A stretch of DNA of 64,000 nucleotides from the NCBI GenBank assembly GCA_026873275.1, contig JANTUC010000007.1:2108001-2172000 (forward strand), read 5' to 3'. The notes below the pieces were generated by a model, which was not told the origin of the DNA, did not search any database, and worked only from the letters and a program-made list of their open reading frames with translations. This document shows, piece by piece, positions 22,079-34,286 of this stretch (the first letter of the stretch is position 1; each line of letters begins with the position of its first letter). Origin of the DNA: Pseudopithomyces maydicus (Eukaryota; Ascomycota; Dothideomycetes; Pleosporales; Didymosphaeriaceae). A program made the position numbers and the translations under genes.

Positions 22079-23308
22079 ATGGAAAAAACTTATCATACAC
22101 GCTGGAGTGTCCCGAGGCCAGTTTCTTCCCGGGTTCTTCGCATTCGCATCATTGGCATCATTCTCTTTATCTGGCTCGTCCATCAGCAACGGCTCTTCTT
22201 AGCTTATCACAACGCATTGTCTGCCAAGTATGCCCCAACAAAATTCCACGGAATCGACCTCGAAAGGGCCTACCCGCTGGGCGGTAGAGCGTCTACACTG
22301 CAAGCTGAACTACTTGCGAACAGACCTAGTTGGAAAAAGCTGGGATCTGGATGCGAGGGGACCACGTTTGTTTTGAACGACATAGTGATAAAGACTTTTA
22401 CTTCTGGCAGGAGCCCTTTCCGCAATTGCGCGCCACGACCTGCAAGCTCTAGATGGCCGGCGGAGATACCTGCTTCACTCATCTTTGGAAACGGCGAGGC
22501 GAGTAATAGCTCTACACCTTTTGCTTCCCAGGGTGCAAACAAAATCCGATGCCTTCCCGTAAGAACAGCATTCTACGCGGCCTCCAGCCCGGGCGCAACC
22601 CCAGAGTGGCACTTGGCGACACCTCTTGCTCCGAATGGTACCCTCAAGAGTTTCTCGAAAAATGTACACACTGGGGGTTTGGGCTTCAATACATTAGATG
22701 CGCAATACCGCGAAAAGTTCCACGACCTGCTTCAATCTTTGCAGGGCCTACATGACGCAGGCTTCTGTCATGATGATATAAAACCGGACAACATCTTCAT
22801 TGGGCAAGAGGGAGAGTGGATACTAGGCGACTTGGGTAACGTTCGTCATGTTGCTCATCCATATCATGCATCTCGCCTCTGGTCCGATAATCAGCAACTG
22901 CGAGACTGTCGTGCGAACGACATTCTGAGGGCGATGAAGACATACATCTTGTTCCTACGGACCTCGTCATTGGACACCGAAAGGTTGGATGAAGAGCTGC
23001 TCTCAAGAAGAGAGCCTCTCGCCAAGTTGTTTTGGTGGACAATGGACAATGCAGTGACGATGACTGGGGACGAGTTGCGACAGCAGTCGAGCTTAGAGAG
23101 TGCATGGCTATCAGAAAGAACGGTGGAAACTCTTCAGGAGATGAGGGTGGGAAGTAGTGGTGTGCTCTCGTTGTTCTCACTAGGGAGTCTACGTGTATCA
23201 AGAACGGTGGACAAAATACTCAGCCTGAGCAACAGTGAGTCTTATGCAAGACTGAAGGCGATGACATGGATATTTGGAATTCAGCAGGGTGCCTGCTCCG
23301 GGGTTTGA
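22079..23308 (+). CDS. Membrane-anchored protein-kinase-like protein
   Basis: A 409-residue, intronless protein. Residues about 22-40 (RIIGIILFIWLVHQQRLFLAY) form one membrane anchor near the N-terminus. A kinase fold follows: glycine loop LGSGCEGTTFVL, lysine in IVIKTFTSG, hinge-like PLAPNGTL, the catalytic loop HDDIKPDNIFI in place of HRDLKxxN, and metal-binding DLGNVRH in place of DFG. The catalytic Asp, Asn and metal Asp are therefore all present. After the activation segment come SDNQQLRDCRANDILRAMKT and a helical tail. With this anchor the kinase domain could be luminal (type II) or cytosolic. Substrate unknown; it may be an atypical small-molecule or glyco-kinase. Confidence 0.75.
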   Translation: MEKTYHTRWSVPRPVSSRVLRIRIIGIILFIWLVHQQRLFLAYHNALSAKYAPTKFHGIDLERAYPLGGRASTLQAELLANRPSWKKLGSGCEGTTFVLNDIVIKTFTSGRSPFRNCAPRPASSRWPAEIPASLIFGNGEASNSSTPFASQGANKIRCLPVRTAFYAASSPGATPEWHLATPLAPNGTLKSFSKNVHTGGLGFNTLDAQYREKFHDLLQSLQGLHDAGFCHDDIKPDNIFIGQEGEWILGDLGNVRHVAHPYHASRLWSDNQQLRDCRANDILRAMKTYILFLRTSSLDTERLDEELLSRREPLAKLFWWTMDNAVTMTGDELRQQSSLESAWLSERTVETLQEMRVGSSGVLSLFSLGSLRVSRTVDKILSLSNSESYARLKAMTWIFGIQQGACSGV

Positions 23309-24619
23309 GAGCCCGAGATACCCAAGGTATACTTCACTATCTCTTTAATTCTAGTAATGTTTAATCCTCAATATACATATATTACTCGCAAGTCAAGATC
23401 AGGTGCCAGTGTAAATGTCTTGATACATGTCTGTCTGCACCTAAGGCCAATACCGACTCCTTCTTACGTGCACAGCATATCAGATCATCATGCTTAGGGT
23501 GTGAATGAATTTGGTCTCCACTCAGGTGGCTCGGAATGTACTGGAGATCAGGCAATATGCACTGAGCCGATCACCGTACCCTGCATATGAAAGTGAGGGC
23601 GCTGTCATATGATATCTTTCTAGTGGTGCCCAAAGACGGGGTCAAGCGGCATTGGCTCAAAATGCATGGCTTTTTTGATAAACCTGAGCAACGCTGGCTG
23701 GCTGGATATCAGCCGCTCATTCTTCCAGTGAATAGATAAAGCTTTAGCGTGTATAGGTTGGGAATGATCAACGTCGAGGCTGAAACTAACAAAAGCCTCG
23801 TCCGCTTCGCAGCACAAGACTTGGATGAACGGTTCATCGTGTACTTCACGTCGCAGTAAAAAAGCGCGAAATTTCTTTCCCCATCGATATTTGATTGTTG
23901 CAAGACCTCTCGATGGACCCTCGAACTTTATTCAGTGAAGCGGTAAAGAATCAAGAATGTGGAACGCCATCTCCTACTGGAGGTTATTCCACAGCTGACC
24001 ATTGGTAGTGAGGACAGCATCAGCTCCACCGGATCAAGTTAGACTCGTAAGCGTAGCCACTCGCCGAGTGACCCACCCCACCTTTACACGGGGGTTCTCA
24101 GCTTTGGGGGCGCAGAACATACTTTCCTAACCCTCAATTCAGCCCGGATCGCAATGTTGCCCAATGAGATATCGCAACAAGCGAGACGGAATAGTTCATC
24201 GGTACTCGTGCAGCTATCGTTGCAGATCGTTTTCTCGTTAACTCGGGAGCTATCTACTTAGCGATGCTTTCACTAATCACTTTGTGCTTCAGAGGTATTG
24301 CGTCTTGGTAGTTGCTGAGCTGCAGTGGCTATCTGCACGACCGTCAGCTCGGTACACAGCCGTAGCTCCCCTTTGTTCGGCATGTACTTTCCGCCTTTTC
24401 GCCTGAACATGGGGTCTCTTTCCCCAATGGCGATCATTTGCTCCGCATCGTGCTGGTAGGTTTGTGATTCCGTGTTCTGATTCACCGTTCTTGAATTATT
24501 TACGTTACCGTAAAACCTTGGCTGCACAGATCTGCGGCATCTTGCTTATATTGGCCCTCCCGCTGAGGCAACAAGTCTTCTTTTCTTCTCAAAACCTCTG
24601 TTGCAAGCAATATCGCAAT
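23309..24619. other. Intergenic spacer
   Basis: About 1.3 kb between two genes on the same strand. No gene, tRNA or repeat family recognised. Confidence 0.45.
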
Positions 24620-26429
24620 ATGACGGATAACACAGATAACACTCCCTGGGGTCGCCGACTTGTGATCTGCTGCGACGGGACGTGGCAGTCTTCTGTCGGC
24701 CTGAAGGACAATGTGCCATCTAACGTCACGAAACTCTGTCGCGTCATCGCTCGCATAGGGAAAGACAAGAACGATCCGAATAAAAGATGGCATCAGTTGG
24801 TATACTACGATAGCGGTATCGGTACAGGCAATCTGAGCGGCTCGGAGGCAAAACGACAGGGTGGAACTGGTGCAGGGCTCTCAGAAAACGTCATTGAGGC
24901 GTACAATTTTATCGTCTTGAACTACGAACCGGGCGACCAGATCTTCTGCTTTGGATTCTCGCGTGGGGCTTACACTGCACGAGCGGTTGCAGGCCTTGTT
25001 ACGGACATAGGCGTTATCAAACCGATCGACATGCAGGTCTTTCCATCGATATATCGAGCGTATATGACCAACGATGAGATGCTGCCTTTCCGCGAAACAC
25101 AGGCCTGGAAGGACTTTGTGAACGGCAGACTTACGAAGAAGGGCGAAGAGTTGCTCAAAGCAGGACCAATCACGAGCTTAAGAGATAGGGTACAGGCCTA
25201 CGACATGAACCCACACAAGGGTTTAATCGCTGCGGAGGCGAGTCGCAAGGTAAAGGTTGTAGGTGTTTGGGATACCGTAGGAAGCTTAGGTATACCCGAC
25301 ATAGCGTGGTTCAATAACCAGAAGTATCGCTCCAAGTATGGATTCCTCAACGTGAGGCTCAACACGAGTAAGGATCCCTAGCCGTACAATGAAGCAAGCT
25401 AACAGAATTAGATATCGAACACGCATTCCATGCCTTAGCCCTCGACGAACATCGCGGTGCATTCAGACCATCTCTATGGTACATAGATCGCGAAATGCGT
25501 GCACAACTAGAGCGCGAAGGCAAGAACATCCCCGAGTTGAAGCAAGTTTGGTTCCCGGGCGTTCACATCAACTCTGGCGGCGGAGCAGATGATTGCATCA
25601 CAGACATGAAGGGCGACCTCGAGAGTACGTACAAACATCTCACCCCGACTTCCTATCCTTATAGTTCTCAGATCTATCAACGGCATCTTGGGTCTGGATG
25701 CTCCAATGCATCGCTCCCCATCTCACAATCGATCAAGACGCCTTCAAAGCCCAGCTCACACAGTACCAACGCTTCCTTGCGCGCATCCGCTACGCCTGCA
25801 CATATCACCACACTACATGGATTGACAAAGTCAAGTCAAATATCCCAAACATACCCTTCATCAATCCAGAACCGGACCCTCTTCTCCCCTCCAAACGCGA
25901 TCCAGTCCATGACCACCCCGAATTCGACTACGGCTGGGGTACTGGACCTATCGTCGATTCATATACCGGCATGTACCACCTTAACCCCAGTATCCCACGT
26001 GTGCCAGGCAAGTTGAAGACGGAGGTTTTCGATCGGAAGAAAAATGTTTCGACGCTGGATGATATCTCCAATATCGGTGATTCCCACGAATACATTCATC
26101 CGATCTGTGAGTTCCGCAAGATCGTGCGCGGAGAGAAAGATAATTCGGCACTGAAGCTGTTTACGCGGAAGCACGAGGGTTTGCCCGATGGTACGCAGGG
26201 GAGGTACTGGTGGTACAGAGATGGGGTGAGGCTGCCGGAGTGGGTCATCCTTGATCATAAGGATAATGGCGTTGTCAATTTCGAGAGGACGTGGTATGAG
26301 ATGTGTGAGAAGAGTGAAAAGACCACAGAGAGTTTGAAGGAGGCGGGGTATGAGAAGGACTTCTTGGTTACGCTGGATGAGGCGATTGACTATGGAGTTG
26401 CAGATAAGCCGGGGTATCTTTATCCTTAG
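24620..26429 (+). CDS. DUF2235 alpha/beta hydrolase (Tle1-like phospholipase fold)
   Basis: A 572-residue protein with exons 24620-25367, 25412-25624 and 25672-26429. The DUF2235 domain covers about residues 10-330. It begins RRLVICCDGTWQSS, continues VTKLCRVIARIG and VYYDSGIGTG, and has the nucleophile elbow GFSRGAYTARAVAGL (GxSxG). VVGVWDTVGSLGIP supplies the expected acid region and HALALDEHRGAFRPSLW the family's late histidine region; VWFPGVHINSGGG follows. Bacterial relatives are type VI secretion phospholipases; fungal members are common and mostly unstudied. There is no signal peptide or membrane segment. The start at MTDNTDNTPWG was preferred to an in-frame upstream stretch because homology begins right after it. 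Both introns are short (44 and 47 bp) and in frame. Confidence 0.9.
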
Positions 26430-26524
26430 GCTCGCTTCAGTTCGATATTTAGTTTAACGGTTCATTCTATAGTAATCATACATATATGTTTCCACGAAGG
26501 ATCATTACAATATCTACCAATATC

Positions 26525-27735
26525 TCACTTAACCTCCTGCTGAGCATGAAACGCCCTCAACATATCCGCCATCTCCTTCGAACCACCCGCCTTAAAGTGC
26601 CTCTGCTTCCCCTTCGCCGTCTTCTCCATGAACTTCCTCGCACGCGGCCACAACTCCTCCTCATACGCGACGATCGCCTCATCCAACGTCTTCTTCCCCT
26701 CACAACTCGCCACGATCTCCCTCCCCAGCACCAGCGCATCCGTCATCCCAACATTCACCCCTCCCCCGCAAATGGAGTCATCAGATGCGCAGCATCCCCA
26801 ATCAACGTGACGCCCGCCTGGTGGGTGTACGAGAACCCAATAGGAAGCTCGAACAGTGCGCGTGGCGTCAGCTTATCCCTCGACAATGTCAAGACGCGCT
26901 TCAAATCAGACGAGACGTGCGAGAAGTGGCGTCCAATGAATTGCTCAAGCGCAGCATCTTTATCAATCCAGTCGATGCCGCAGTCAGAGATGAAGGTCTC
27001 GGGCACACGGAGACAGGCGTACGTGCGTAGGCTTCCGTCTCCCTGTCGCTGAGACATGACTGCGGAGCCTTCGGCGAAAGAGAAGAGAGAGCCTGCGCCC
27101 ACGTAGTCGAGGAGCCATGTGTCGCTCTTGATATCGTTGTGCCAGAGCTCGATGGCGGATACCCCGGAGTACTGTGGCTTGACGTCCGTGAGGAGGTTCC
27201 GCACTTTCGACCATGCGCCGTCTCCGCCGACGACGAGGTCGAATGCTTCCTCAATAGAACCATCCGCGAAGTGGAGATCGTGTTTCGTCACATCATCGGC
27301 GCGAGGAGCGATATACGAAAGTTTCCTCCCCCACTTCACGCTCCCTTCAGGCAACGCCCCATACGTGATCCTAATCAACCACTCCCTATCAATCTCGGGC
27401 CTCCCCTTCAAGCTATCCTCTACACTTTTCTCCGCTCCGTGATCTCCATCGCCAGCATTTTCATCCCAGAGGACCTCCCCAGCTTCGAGATCCACCAATT
27501 TCAAGCAGTCGCTCTCCGGGCGGGCGTGCTTGACGAATTCGTCCCACAATCCAGCCTCGCGGAGGGCTTGCTGACCGGTCTGGGGATGCAGATCGAGGGT
27601 TCCGCCTTGGTGTCTGAGCTCGGTTGAGGCTTCGAAGATGGTGAAGGGGATGTTGTGGCGGTGCAGGATGGCGCCGAGGGTGAGCGAGGTGGGGCCGGCG
27701 CCAATCAGGGCGATCTTCGTGTTGGAGGGTGACAT
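26525..27735 (-). CDS. FAD-dependent monooxygenase, TetX-like
   Basis: Single-exon class A flavin monooxygenase of about 403 residues. The N-terminal Rossmann motif is IALIGAGPTSLTLGAIL, followed by the acidic end of strand 2 (FTIFEAS) and the family's GGTLDLHPQTGQQALREAGL. The second FAD/NADPH motif is FDLVVGGDGAWSKVR, and the third GDAAHLMTPFAGEGVNVGM. The frame breaks inside that last motif at the C run 26758-26761: one more G on the coding strand rejoins it and gives 404 codons, so I consider the enzyme intact. The substrate is unknown; TetX-like fungal enzymes hydroxylate aromatic or polyketide-like compounds. Start at MSPSNTK; an upstream Met at 27777 is in frame. Confidence 0.88.
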
Positions 27736-28450
27736 GGTTGCGGGTACGGCGGGAGTGATTGGATGGAAACGAGACAAGCTTTGTGTAGATGAGCCCTATG
27801 TGGACAGATGATCTGGTGCGTACTTGGCAATACTGGTGAGAGCTCTTAGGCGCAGTGCTTGCGTTTTCGTTGTGTGATCGTCTTAATGGTTATAGAATGT
27901 GAGTAAATGGGAAGTGGTGGTTGACGAAAGTGGACGAAGACAGTGTGTGAACTCTATGATTATATATAAAGACATTTCGCACGTCAGCATGGAGTGATGC
28001 ACCCTTTTCGGGTCGCTGTTAAGTGCTCGTGGTGTTCGTTCGGACCCTCACGGGTCGGTGTTTTGTCGCTCGGGCCCGAAATACACGATCTCGGAAGCGC
28101 TGCAAAGGATACGCAACATCATTCCGCCCCCACATTGTTTATAACCACACGCATGGAGAAAACGGTTTAGACGTGATATGTTGGCAGGAGTCTATGCTCA
28201 GTACAGTTGATGCATATATATGGGAGTAGCCTGAGGTATGCAGGTGGCAAGGCTGAACACGTAGGCGAGCGCCAATGCCACTTCTCAGCCTTGTCGGCGC
28301 TGCAGGCAGAACCCACCAGGCTGAGAACACAGCGCCCTCTCAGCCTGCCCACTGAATATTCTTCTCACCTCGTCTCTTCACCTTTATCGTATTTGTTGGT
28401 CGAATGCTTTTGCTACCACCTTTATCTTCGCGATTGATCCGTCGCGCGCC
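27736..28450. other. Intergenic spacer, divergent promoters
   Basis: About 0.7 kb between the divergent monooxygenase and STAND-type genes. A small inverted repeat GACCC/GGGTC lies near 28045. Nothing else recognised. Confidence 0.4.
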
Positions 28451-31400
28451 ATGGCGATAAACCCTTCCCACATTGTTGAGTTCAGTCCAGCAGACGCGAC
28501 GGCGGTTGATCCAGCAAAGACAATAGCGGCCAATTCGTTAAGCACTATGGAAATCTCCAACTTTGGGCGCGTCGCTGCGGACAAAGCTGCTGGGAGACTT
28601 AGAGCTATCCTTACCCCAGAACACTACGACTTGCTCTCTCATACAACGATAGATGATGTACGGAAAGCGCTACTGATCGTGGAAGAACGACTAGCAAAAC
28701 GTAGGGTGGTGAGCAATATGAGGCGCCTGCAGCCTCTGCTTGAAAGGGTGGATTCCTACGCCTCTATAATCGAGTGGTTTCACGACGGTATCCCTATGTC
28801 ACACTGGATATGTGCTCCTATACAATTTGTGCTTATGATAGCATTCGATTCTACTGAAGCTTTCCAAGCGATTGTTCGAGCATATAGCAGACTCTCTAAT
28901 GGCCTGCCGCGTGTCGACCTACAGATCGGTGGCCTTGACCAAGTTCCACAACTAGAACGACCACTTACGTCTATCTTGTTCAGCATCCTTGAAATACACA
29001 TAATTTTCTACAAATTCTTTCAAAGAAAATGTAGTCTATCCTCCCTGAAACTTGATATTTCTAACAGTTGCCAGTATGGAGACAACTCTTTCACGCCGTG
29101 TGGTCCAACGTCGAGCTGAGTTTCAAAGCCAAGTTGGATGAAGTTCTCTCTGATAGCCGGATTGTTGAAAAAGAGATGGAAAAAGTCCGCCATTTTGCCT
29201 TGATAAACGAGTCCATCCATCGCGCTCATTACTACCTGACCACATCATCGCAACACCCGCCTCTGGCAGATCGAATGCAGAGAAATCATTCACCAGACGT
29301 AATGAAGAATATTCCAGTAGTTCTCGATGTCAACCCCATTTATGAGTGGCTTGGCACAGATTACACTCTGTACAAAGATCTCAGTAAATCGCATACGCAA
29401 TTATGCACTCCTGGCAGCTGTGATGAGAGTTTAGACAGTGTGTCCTTCGCAAAACTAAAGCCTTTCACTATCCTCAGACTTTTTCCCATCGTAGAAAAAG
29501 GTTAGTCAGATCAATGTAAAGATAGGGGACAAGGTCACTAAGGAGTACCTAGATCTCGATTGGGCAATTAATCGGTGTCGCATCATTCACCATGCGACCA
29601 AAAATGGGATAAACGTTTTTTACCACCCCTGCACGCCGGTCCCGTTACCTTGTGCCCCAAAACAAATTCTCGAGCCAATGCTGAAGTCAATAATGGCGCA
29701 AATTGTTCACAAATACCGAGACATTGGATGGGATATCTATAACGAACACTCCAAGACGTATCCCGTTCTCACCTCGGAAGCCTTAGGAACTATTCTTCCG
29801 AGTCTCTTGAAAATGGTGGGGCCTTCGCTCATAATCCTTGACGTGATTGAGGCATATGGAATGTTTTACCAACATGAAATCCTGAAATCTCTGGGTGACT
29901 TAGCTTTGGCTACATCTCTCGATTGTAACATATTGGTTGTTGACCATTACTCTCAAAGTGCACGGCTAGTAAAAAAATTGAGAGAATTCACAAGTCTACC
30001 AGAAATTGAGAAGATATTTGCGAGCATCAGTCCATCTGATCTATTACTCAATCTCGATAATATCTTAGCAGACTCAAGTACTACAGACACAATCGGCAAC
30101 TCCGAACTTCCACCGACCATACTCTCCCAAGAAGAGCTCGCCAGGAGTAGGCTGTCTCTGGAATATATTGCAGGAACACTATCATCAAGCAAAATTTCCA
30201 GTGGTATCAATGACCAAGAATCATCTACGTTGATGAACGTGTCGGACAGCCAGAGGAAAGATTCAGATATCTGGCATAGAGACCCAACGAATGCAGGCGA
30301 GCCGGCTCTTGATTCGAACCAAGGCGATTGGAGCGACACGTGCACTTTTATTACCGACACGTCGGGGAATTTACAACGCAACCCGAGTACTGTTTACGAG
30401 GCCACAACTGCTGTGGGGTCCAAATACACAGCTTCCGAGGCTAAATCTGCCCCAGGAGATTCCTTTGCGACATACAACCACATGGATAACTTCAGGAACA
30501 AAAATCCTGAGTTCAATTCTCGCAATGCCGATATTGAATCACTGGTATCGGAAAATGAAACCGAAATGGATGGAGTGGACCCAATTCCAAAGGAATCTGA
30601 AGAGCGCCGCTACGTCGAAACAGTCATTGTGAAAACCCTCGCAGCGAATTCGGCCCTGGATTCTTTGTATGAAGCTTCCTTGAACTTACTCCCCGAGATC
30701 GATATGTAAACAATTTTCGACGTTTGCTTGGAAAATTCCGTAATGATCTCTTGGATTTAAGTCCTGACTTGATCAACCGAGAGCTGGCAGCTCGTTTAAA
30801 GTTTAAGGACGCTCGCACTCGAATAGCGAGTAGAATCAGGAATGAGCGATTGAATTGCGGCGAATCCCAAGAACGTGATATGTCGAAAATTGAACGATGG
30901 TTAACAAAAGCCAATTCGGAGCAAACTTATAATGTTCCGGCGAATACAGGAAAAGAGATCGACTTGCACGAAGAAGAGGAAGAGGAAGAAGTAGAAAATA
31001 ACGATGATGAAAATGGAAATGAGGAGAAAGCCAAGATATCATCACCTTTCCCTCGGCTCGATCTCGTTGTACAAACTCTGGTCCAAGGTCAACCCTTCCA
31101 GAACCTAGTTCTTGGTTTTCAGCAGTTGCTACTTCCCCATGGACTATTGAAAGATATTCTACCTATTTCAAACAAGCATATCAGCTTCGAACCGCCCCCA
31201 AAATCAGCTGTGATCAATACCATACAAGGCTGGTTCGAAACAAGTACTGCGGTAGAATGGGATTGGTGGCCGTTATCGCCTTGGCGTCCACCACTTGATC
31301 ACGATGAAGTAAGGGTATATTGGCGCTGTGTAAGCCATACGTATCTACTTGTCATTACGGGTGCTGACAATAGCAGGGTTGTGGGGAAATGCGATGGCGC

Positions 31401-32463
31401 GTGCTGAAGCATTCTCAGCGAGAAATCTTAAAAAGCATTCTAGCTGATCATCCAGCAAGACAAAAAGTGACAGGAAATACCCCAGAGAACCATCCATCGC
31501 GCCTACTACGCCAGCCAGTTTGCGCGTCTCTCAAACCATGGCCTAGCCAGGGTACTTTAGTCAGCAAACCTCAACCTGATCCTGGATCACTGCCTAAAGC
31601 TCAAGGGCAAAGTTATTCTTTTCAGAGTACATTCAATGAGATACTCAGTCATATCTCTCACCGTTTTAGGAAGGGGATATCCGGTTTACACTCGAGTGCA
31701 ACTGCAGTTAGTGCTACTACCACCTCCACGCCAAAAGAAGAAGAAGGAAAAGGTCGATGGCTAGCTTTCGGTGTTTGGGGTCCACAGATCACAGTCGATC
31801 TTGATCAGGTAGACAAACACACCTTAGCATCCGACAAGCTCTTTCTCGCAGAAATTAAGCGCCGGCATGATGCAATGCGCGGCTGGCTACGTCTATACTT
31901 CACCTTTTGGCGTCTGAGCTACTGGGAGTTCGTCAAGGTATATTTCTTTCCCAATATTTGGGTCACTATGAAGCTAACATGTACAGTTCACGAGTATGCA
32001 TGGTAGATACAATGCTCATACGGTTGAGCGGCCGATAGCACCCGAATACGAATATGAGCCGCGCCCACCGGAGCCTCCAGGAGTCTCAAAGGACACTTTT
32101 GAGCACCTCGTTAATGCCTGCCTTCATCCTTGCTGGATGCGTTGGTTTCACACTTGCTGGACAATCGAGGACCATGAAGCTGAACTTGTGGGATACTTGC
32201 CCAAACGAGACACGGAATTTGAACTCGGTCGGAAAGGTTCAAAGGATAAAGTCTTCTGGGGACTAGAAGCAAGGTACAGGGCGGTAGCATGGCGTATCAT
32301 GGTAATACATTTAGCCATGCTGACAACGTCCTTTGGACTGTGGGGTTGGTGGCAGCGGAACCATCCAGATGATCTCCAGGGTGCTTCAACGCCGTTGACG
32401 GTAGCTCTTCTCCTGATGTCAATGTTTTGGTCCACTACGGGTCTTTTGAAACCTTTGAGATAA
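28451..32463 (+). CDS. STAND/NACHT-type protein (DUF7708 N-terminus) without a visible P-loop
   Basis: About 1273 residues from exons 28451-29030, 29075-29500, 29553-31329, 31377-31937 and 31987-32463. Residues 40-240 follow the DUF7708 pattern of fungal NACHT proteins (MRRLQPLLERVDSYASIIEW, LWRQLFHAVWSNVE). The NACHT position follows CTPGSCDES, but the Walker A segment (GxxGxGKT) is missing: the line reads KPFTILRLFPIVEKD. Walker B is LIILDVIEAYG and the sensor position lacks arginine. An acidic linker, YWRCGCGEMRWRV, and a C-terminal region with two hydrophobic segments complete it. The C run 30691-30694 needs one more base, which yields DRYVNNFRRLLGKF, typical after this NACHT. Introns are 44-52 bp; the one at 29501-29552 rests on frame and consensus only. 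Probably a signalling scaffold of the fungal NLR-like group. Confidence 0.7.
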
Positions 32464-32883
32464 CAATTCAGCACTCGCTGGTAATTATTCCATATTTTTA
32501 GTATCATAGATTTTATCGCGTCTATTCTATCTACTAACTTGAAAATTACTCGTGTAACATTACGCAATGCGAATTATGGTTATGTTGGCGAAGGCGGATG
32601 GAGTTCCGTATTCGTTTGTTCCGCTGGAGCAGAGTTATGCACAGCAATAAATCAATGCTCAATTAGGCGCGGAATCTCCAAAACTGGAAAGATTCTAGCA
32701 CATCCACTATATGGAAATTGTTAATACGATAGATACATGCATAGAGTGAACGAGGTGCCCTATTACATTTATGTGATAATTCGAGTCAACTTCCTCGGAA
32801 TTGATATTTAGATATAAGAGCCTTGAAAAAAGTTCTGTTGAAAGAGCGTCCTTCAGCAAAGAGAAATACATGCAGCGAGAACC
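32464..32883. other. Intergenic spacer
   Basis: About 0.4 kb between same-strand genes; AT-rich, no gene seen. Confidence 0.4.
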
Positions 32884-34286
32884 ATGATAGCGCGAAACAC
32901 TTTCATTGTTATATTGTCTGTTGCGAGCTACATTGATGCCCGTAAGTCAACTGCGCCTGTCAATACACGAACTGATCATACACAGAGATAACTTCGGGGG
33001 TCTCTTCAACAAATGTAGCTTCATCTTCAAACCCCTCGCCAAATCACTCCCCGGTACCACCAATCAGTCTTGTGCCCCTCCCATCGGACTTTTCGGACCT
33101 CCCGAAGTCAGCCGTCGAGTGCTGGGATTCCTATATATCATATACCTTCTCCAGCGAGTTCTTACGCTCCCAATTGGATAGCAGCACATACTATACGTTC
33201 ACCACATATCCAACACCAAGCATCGAGACCAATTACTATACCGCCACCCTCGAGGAATGTACGACAAGTTATCCTGGGCTAACAACTCTCTGCGATAAAC
33301 TACCGCGCGCCAGTTCCTGCATTTTACAATGCACTCCAACAGAAACCTCAGTTAGAACTGCATCTACTACCTTTTCAGTGACTGGTTCGTGGTACATACC
33401 AACCTGGACCACCGAAATCGATCAACTTCCACAACCCACCTGCACGGTTGCGGCCGACCTGAGTCCCCAATGCAGTCGTCTCGCCGAAGCATACGATTGG
33501 CGCACCTCCCACATTCCTGAGGGTGACATGGTGTGGTATGTACCACCTCGCTGTGGTGTATTGCTTCCACCACCTACGACGAGCAGGTGTTCGTTCAAAG
33601 CAGACTCATACGAAGCCTACTACTGGCCTACAGCAAAACCTTCCGAACCAGACGCGTTCTGCAGTCCTAATGCTACGGCTCCGCCCGCGACGCCTACGAT
33701 TCCGGGACGCCCGAATACAGCTGTGGTCTCAGGTCTCACCCTTACTAGCCCATATGTTTATCACATACTTCACAATGCCACTGTCTTTTCATTCGCAGGG
33801 CGACTCTCTTCAATCAACGGGCCCACCGAATCGTTGTGGAGCATTTCAAGCGCTCTTCCGACGATGACCTTATCGCAGCCTGATACATCCATACTTTCTC
33901 TCAAGGAAACGTGTTGGAGGCCTAGTCCTCACGGTGCGAGACGCTGCACTTGGTCCTACGATCCCGACTTTCGTATAAACGATATGTTAACTGTGCGAGG
34001 TAGTGCATACTATACATCTACAGAGATGGGGTCGACTATCTGTCAGTCATATTATCATCCCAGAATAGGACTGCCCTTGACCGAGATTGCCTCTCAAAAC
34101 GGTATTGGAGAAGGTTGTGATTGGACTTCTAAACATAGTGGTGGTCTCACAATCATAGGAACGGACATCTTGAGTGTTGGAGATTTTACGTCGAGCGATT
34201 ATCATGCAATTACTACGACTAGTGCTCCAACCCCAGGAAGCAAAACGACTTTGACTAGTGTTGCAACGCCTACCGGGGCCAACTAG
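32884..34286 (+). CDS. Secreted, Ser/Thr/Pro-rich protein of unknown function
   Basis: A 452-residue protein from exons 32884-32941 and 32986-34286. Residues 1-19 (MIARNTFIVILSVASYIDA) form the signal peptide, encoded almost exactly by exon 1. The mature part has about 20 cysteines in pairs or singly (KSAVECWDSYISY, ATLEECTTSYPGLTTLC, RASSCILQC, RCGVLLPP). Several N-glycosylation sites are present (NATAPP, NATVF). The tail ends SAPTPGSKTTLTSVATPTGAN, Ser/Thr-rich, but without the hydrophobic stretch needed for a GPI anchor. Proteins of this layout are common on fungal surfaces and of unknown role. The exon join is in frame and no break is seen. Confidence 0.7.

Noticed and set aside
23985..24120. 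Possible tRNA or structured RNA near 24 kb
   Set aside because: No cloverleaf with T-loop and anticodon stem could be drawn; no tRNA was found anywhere in the window.
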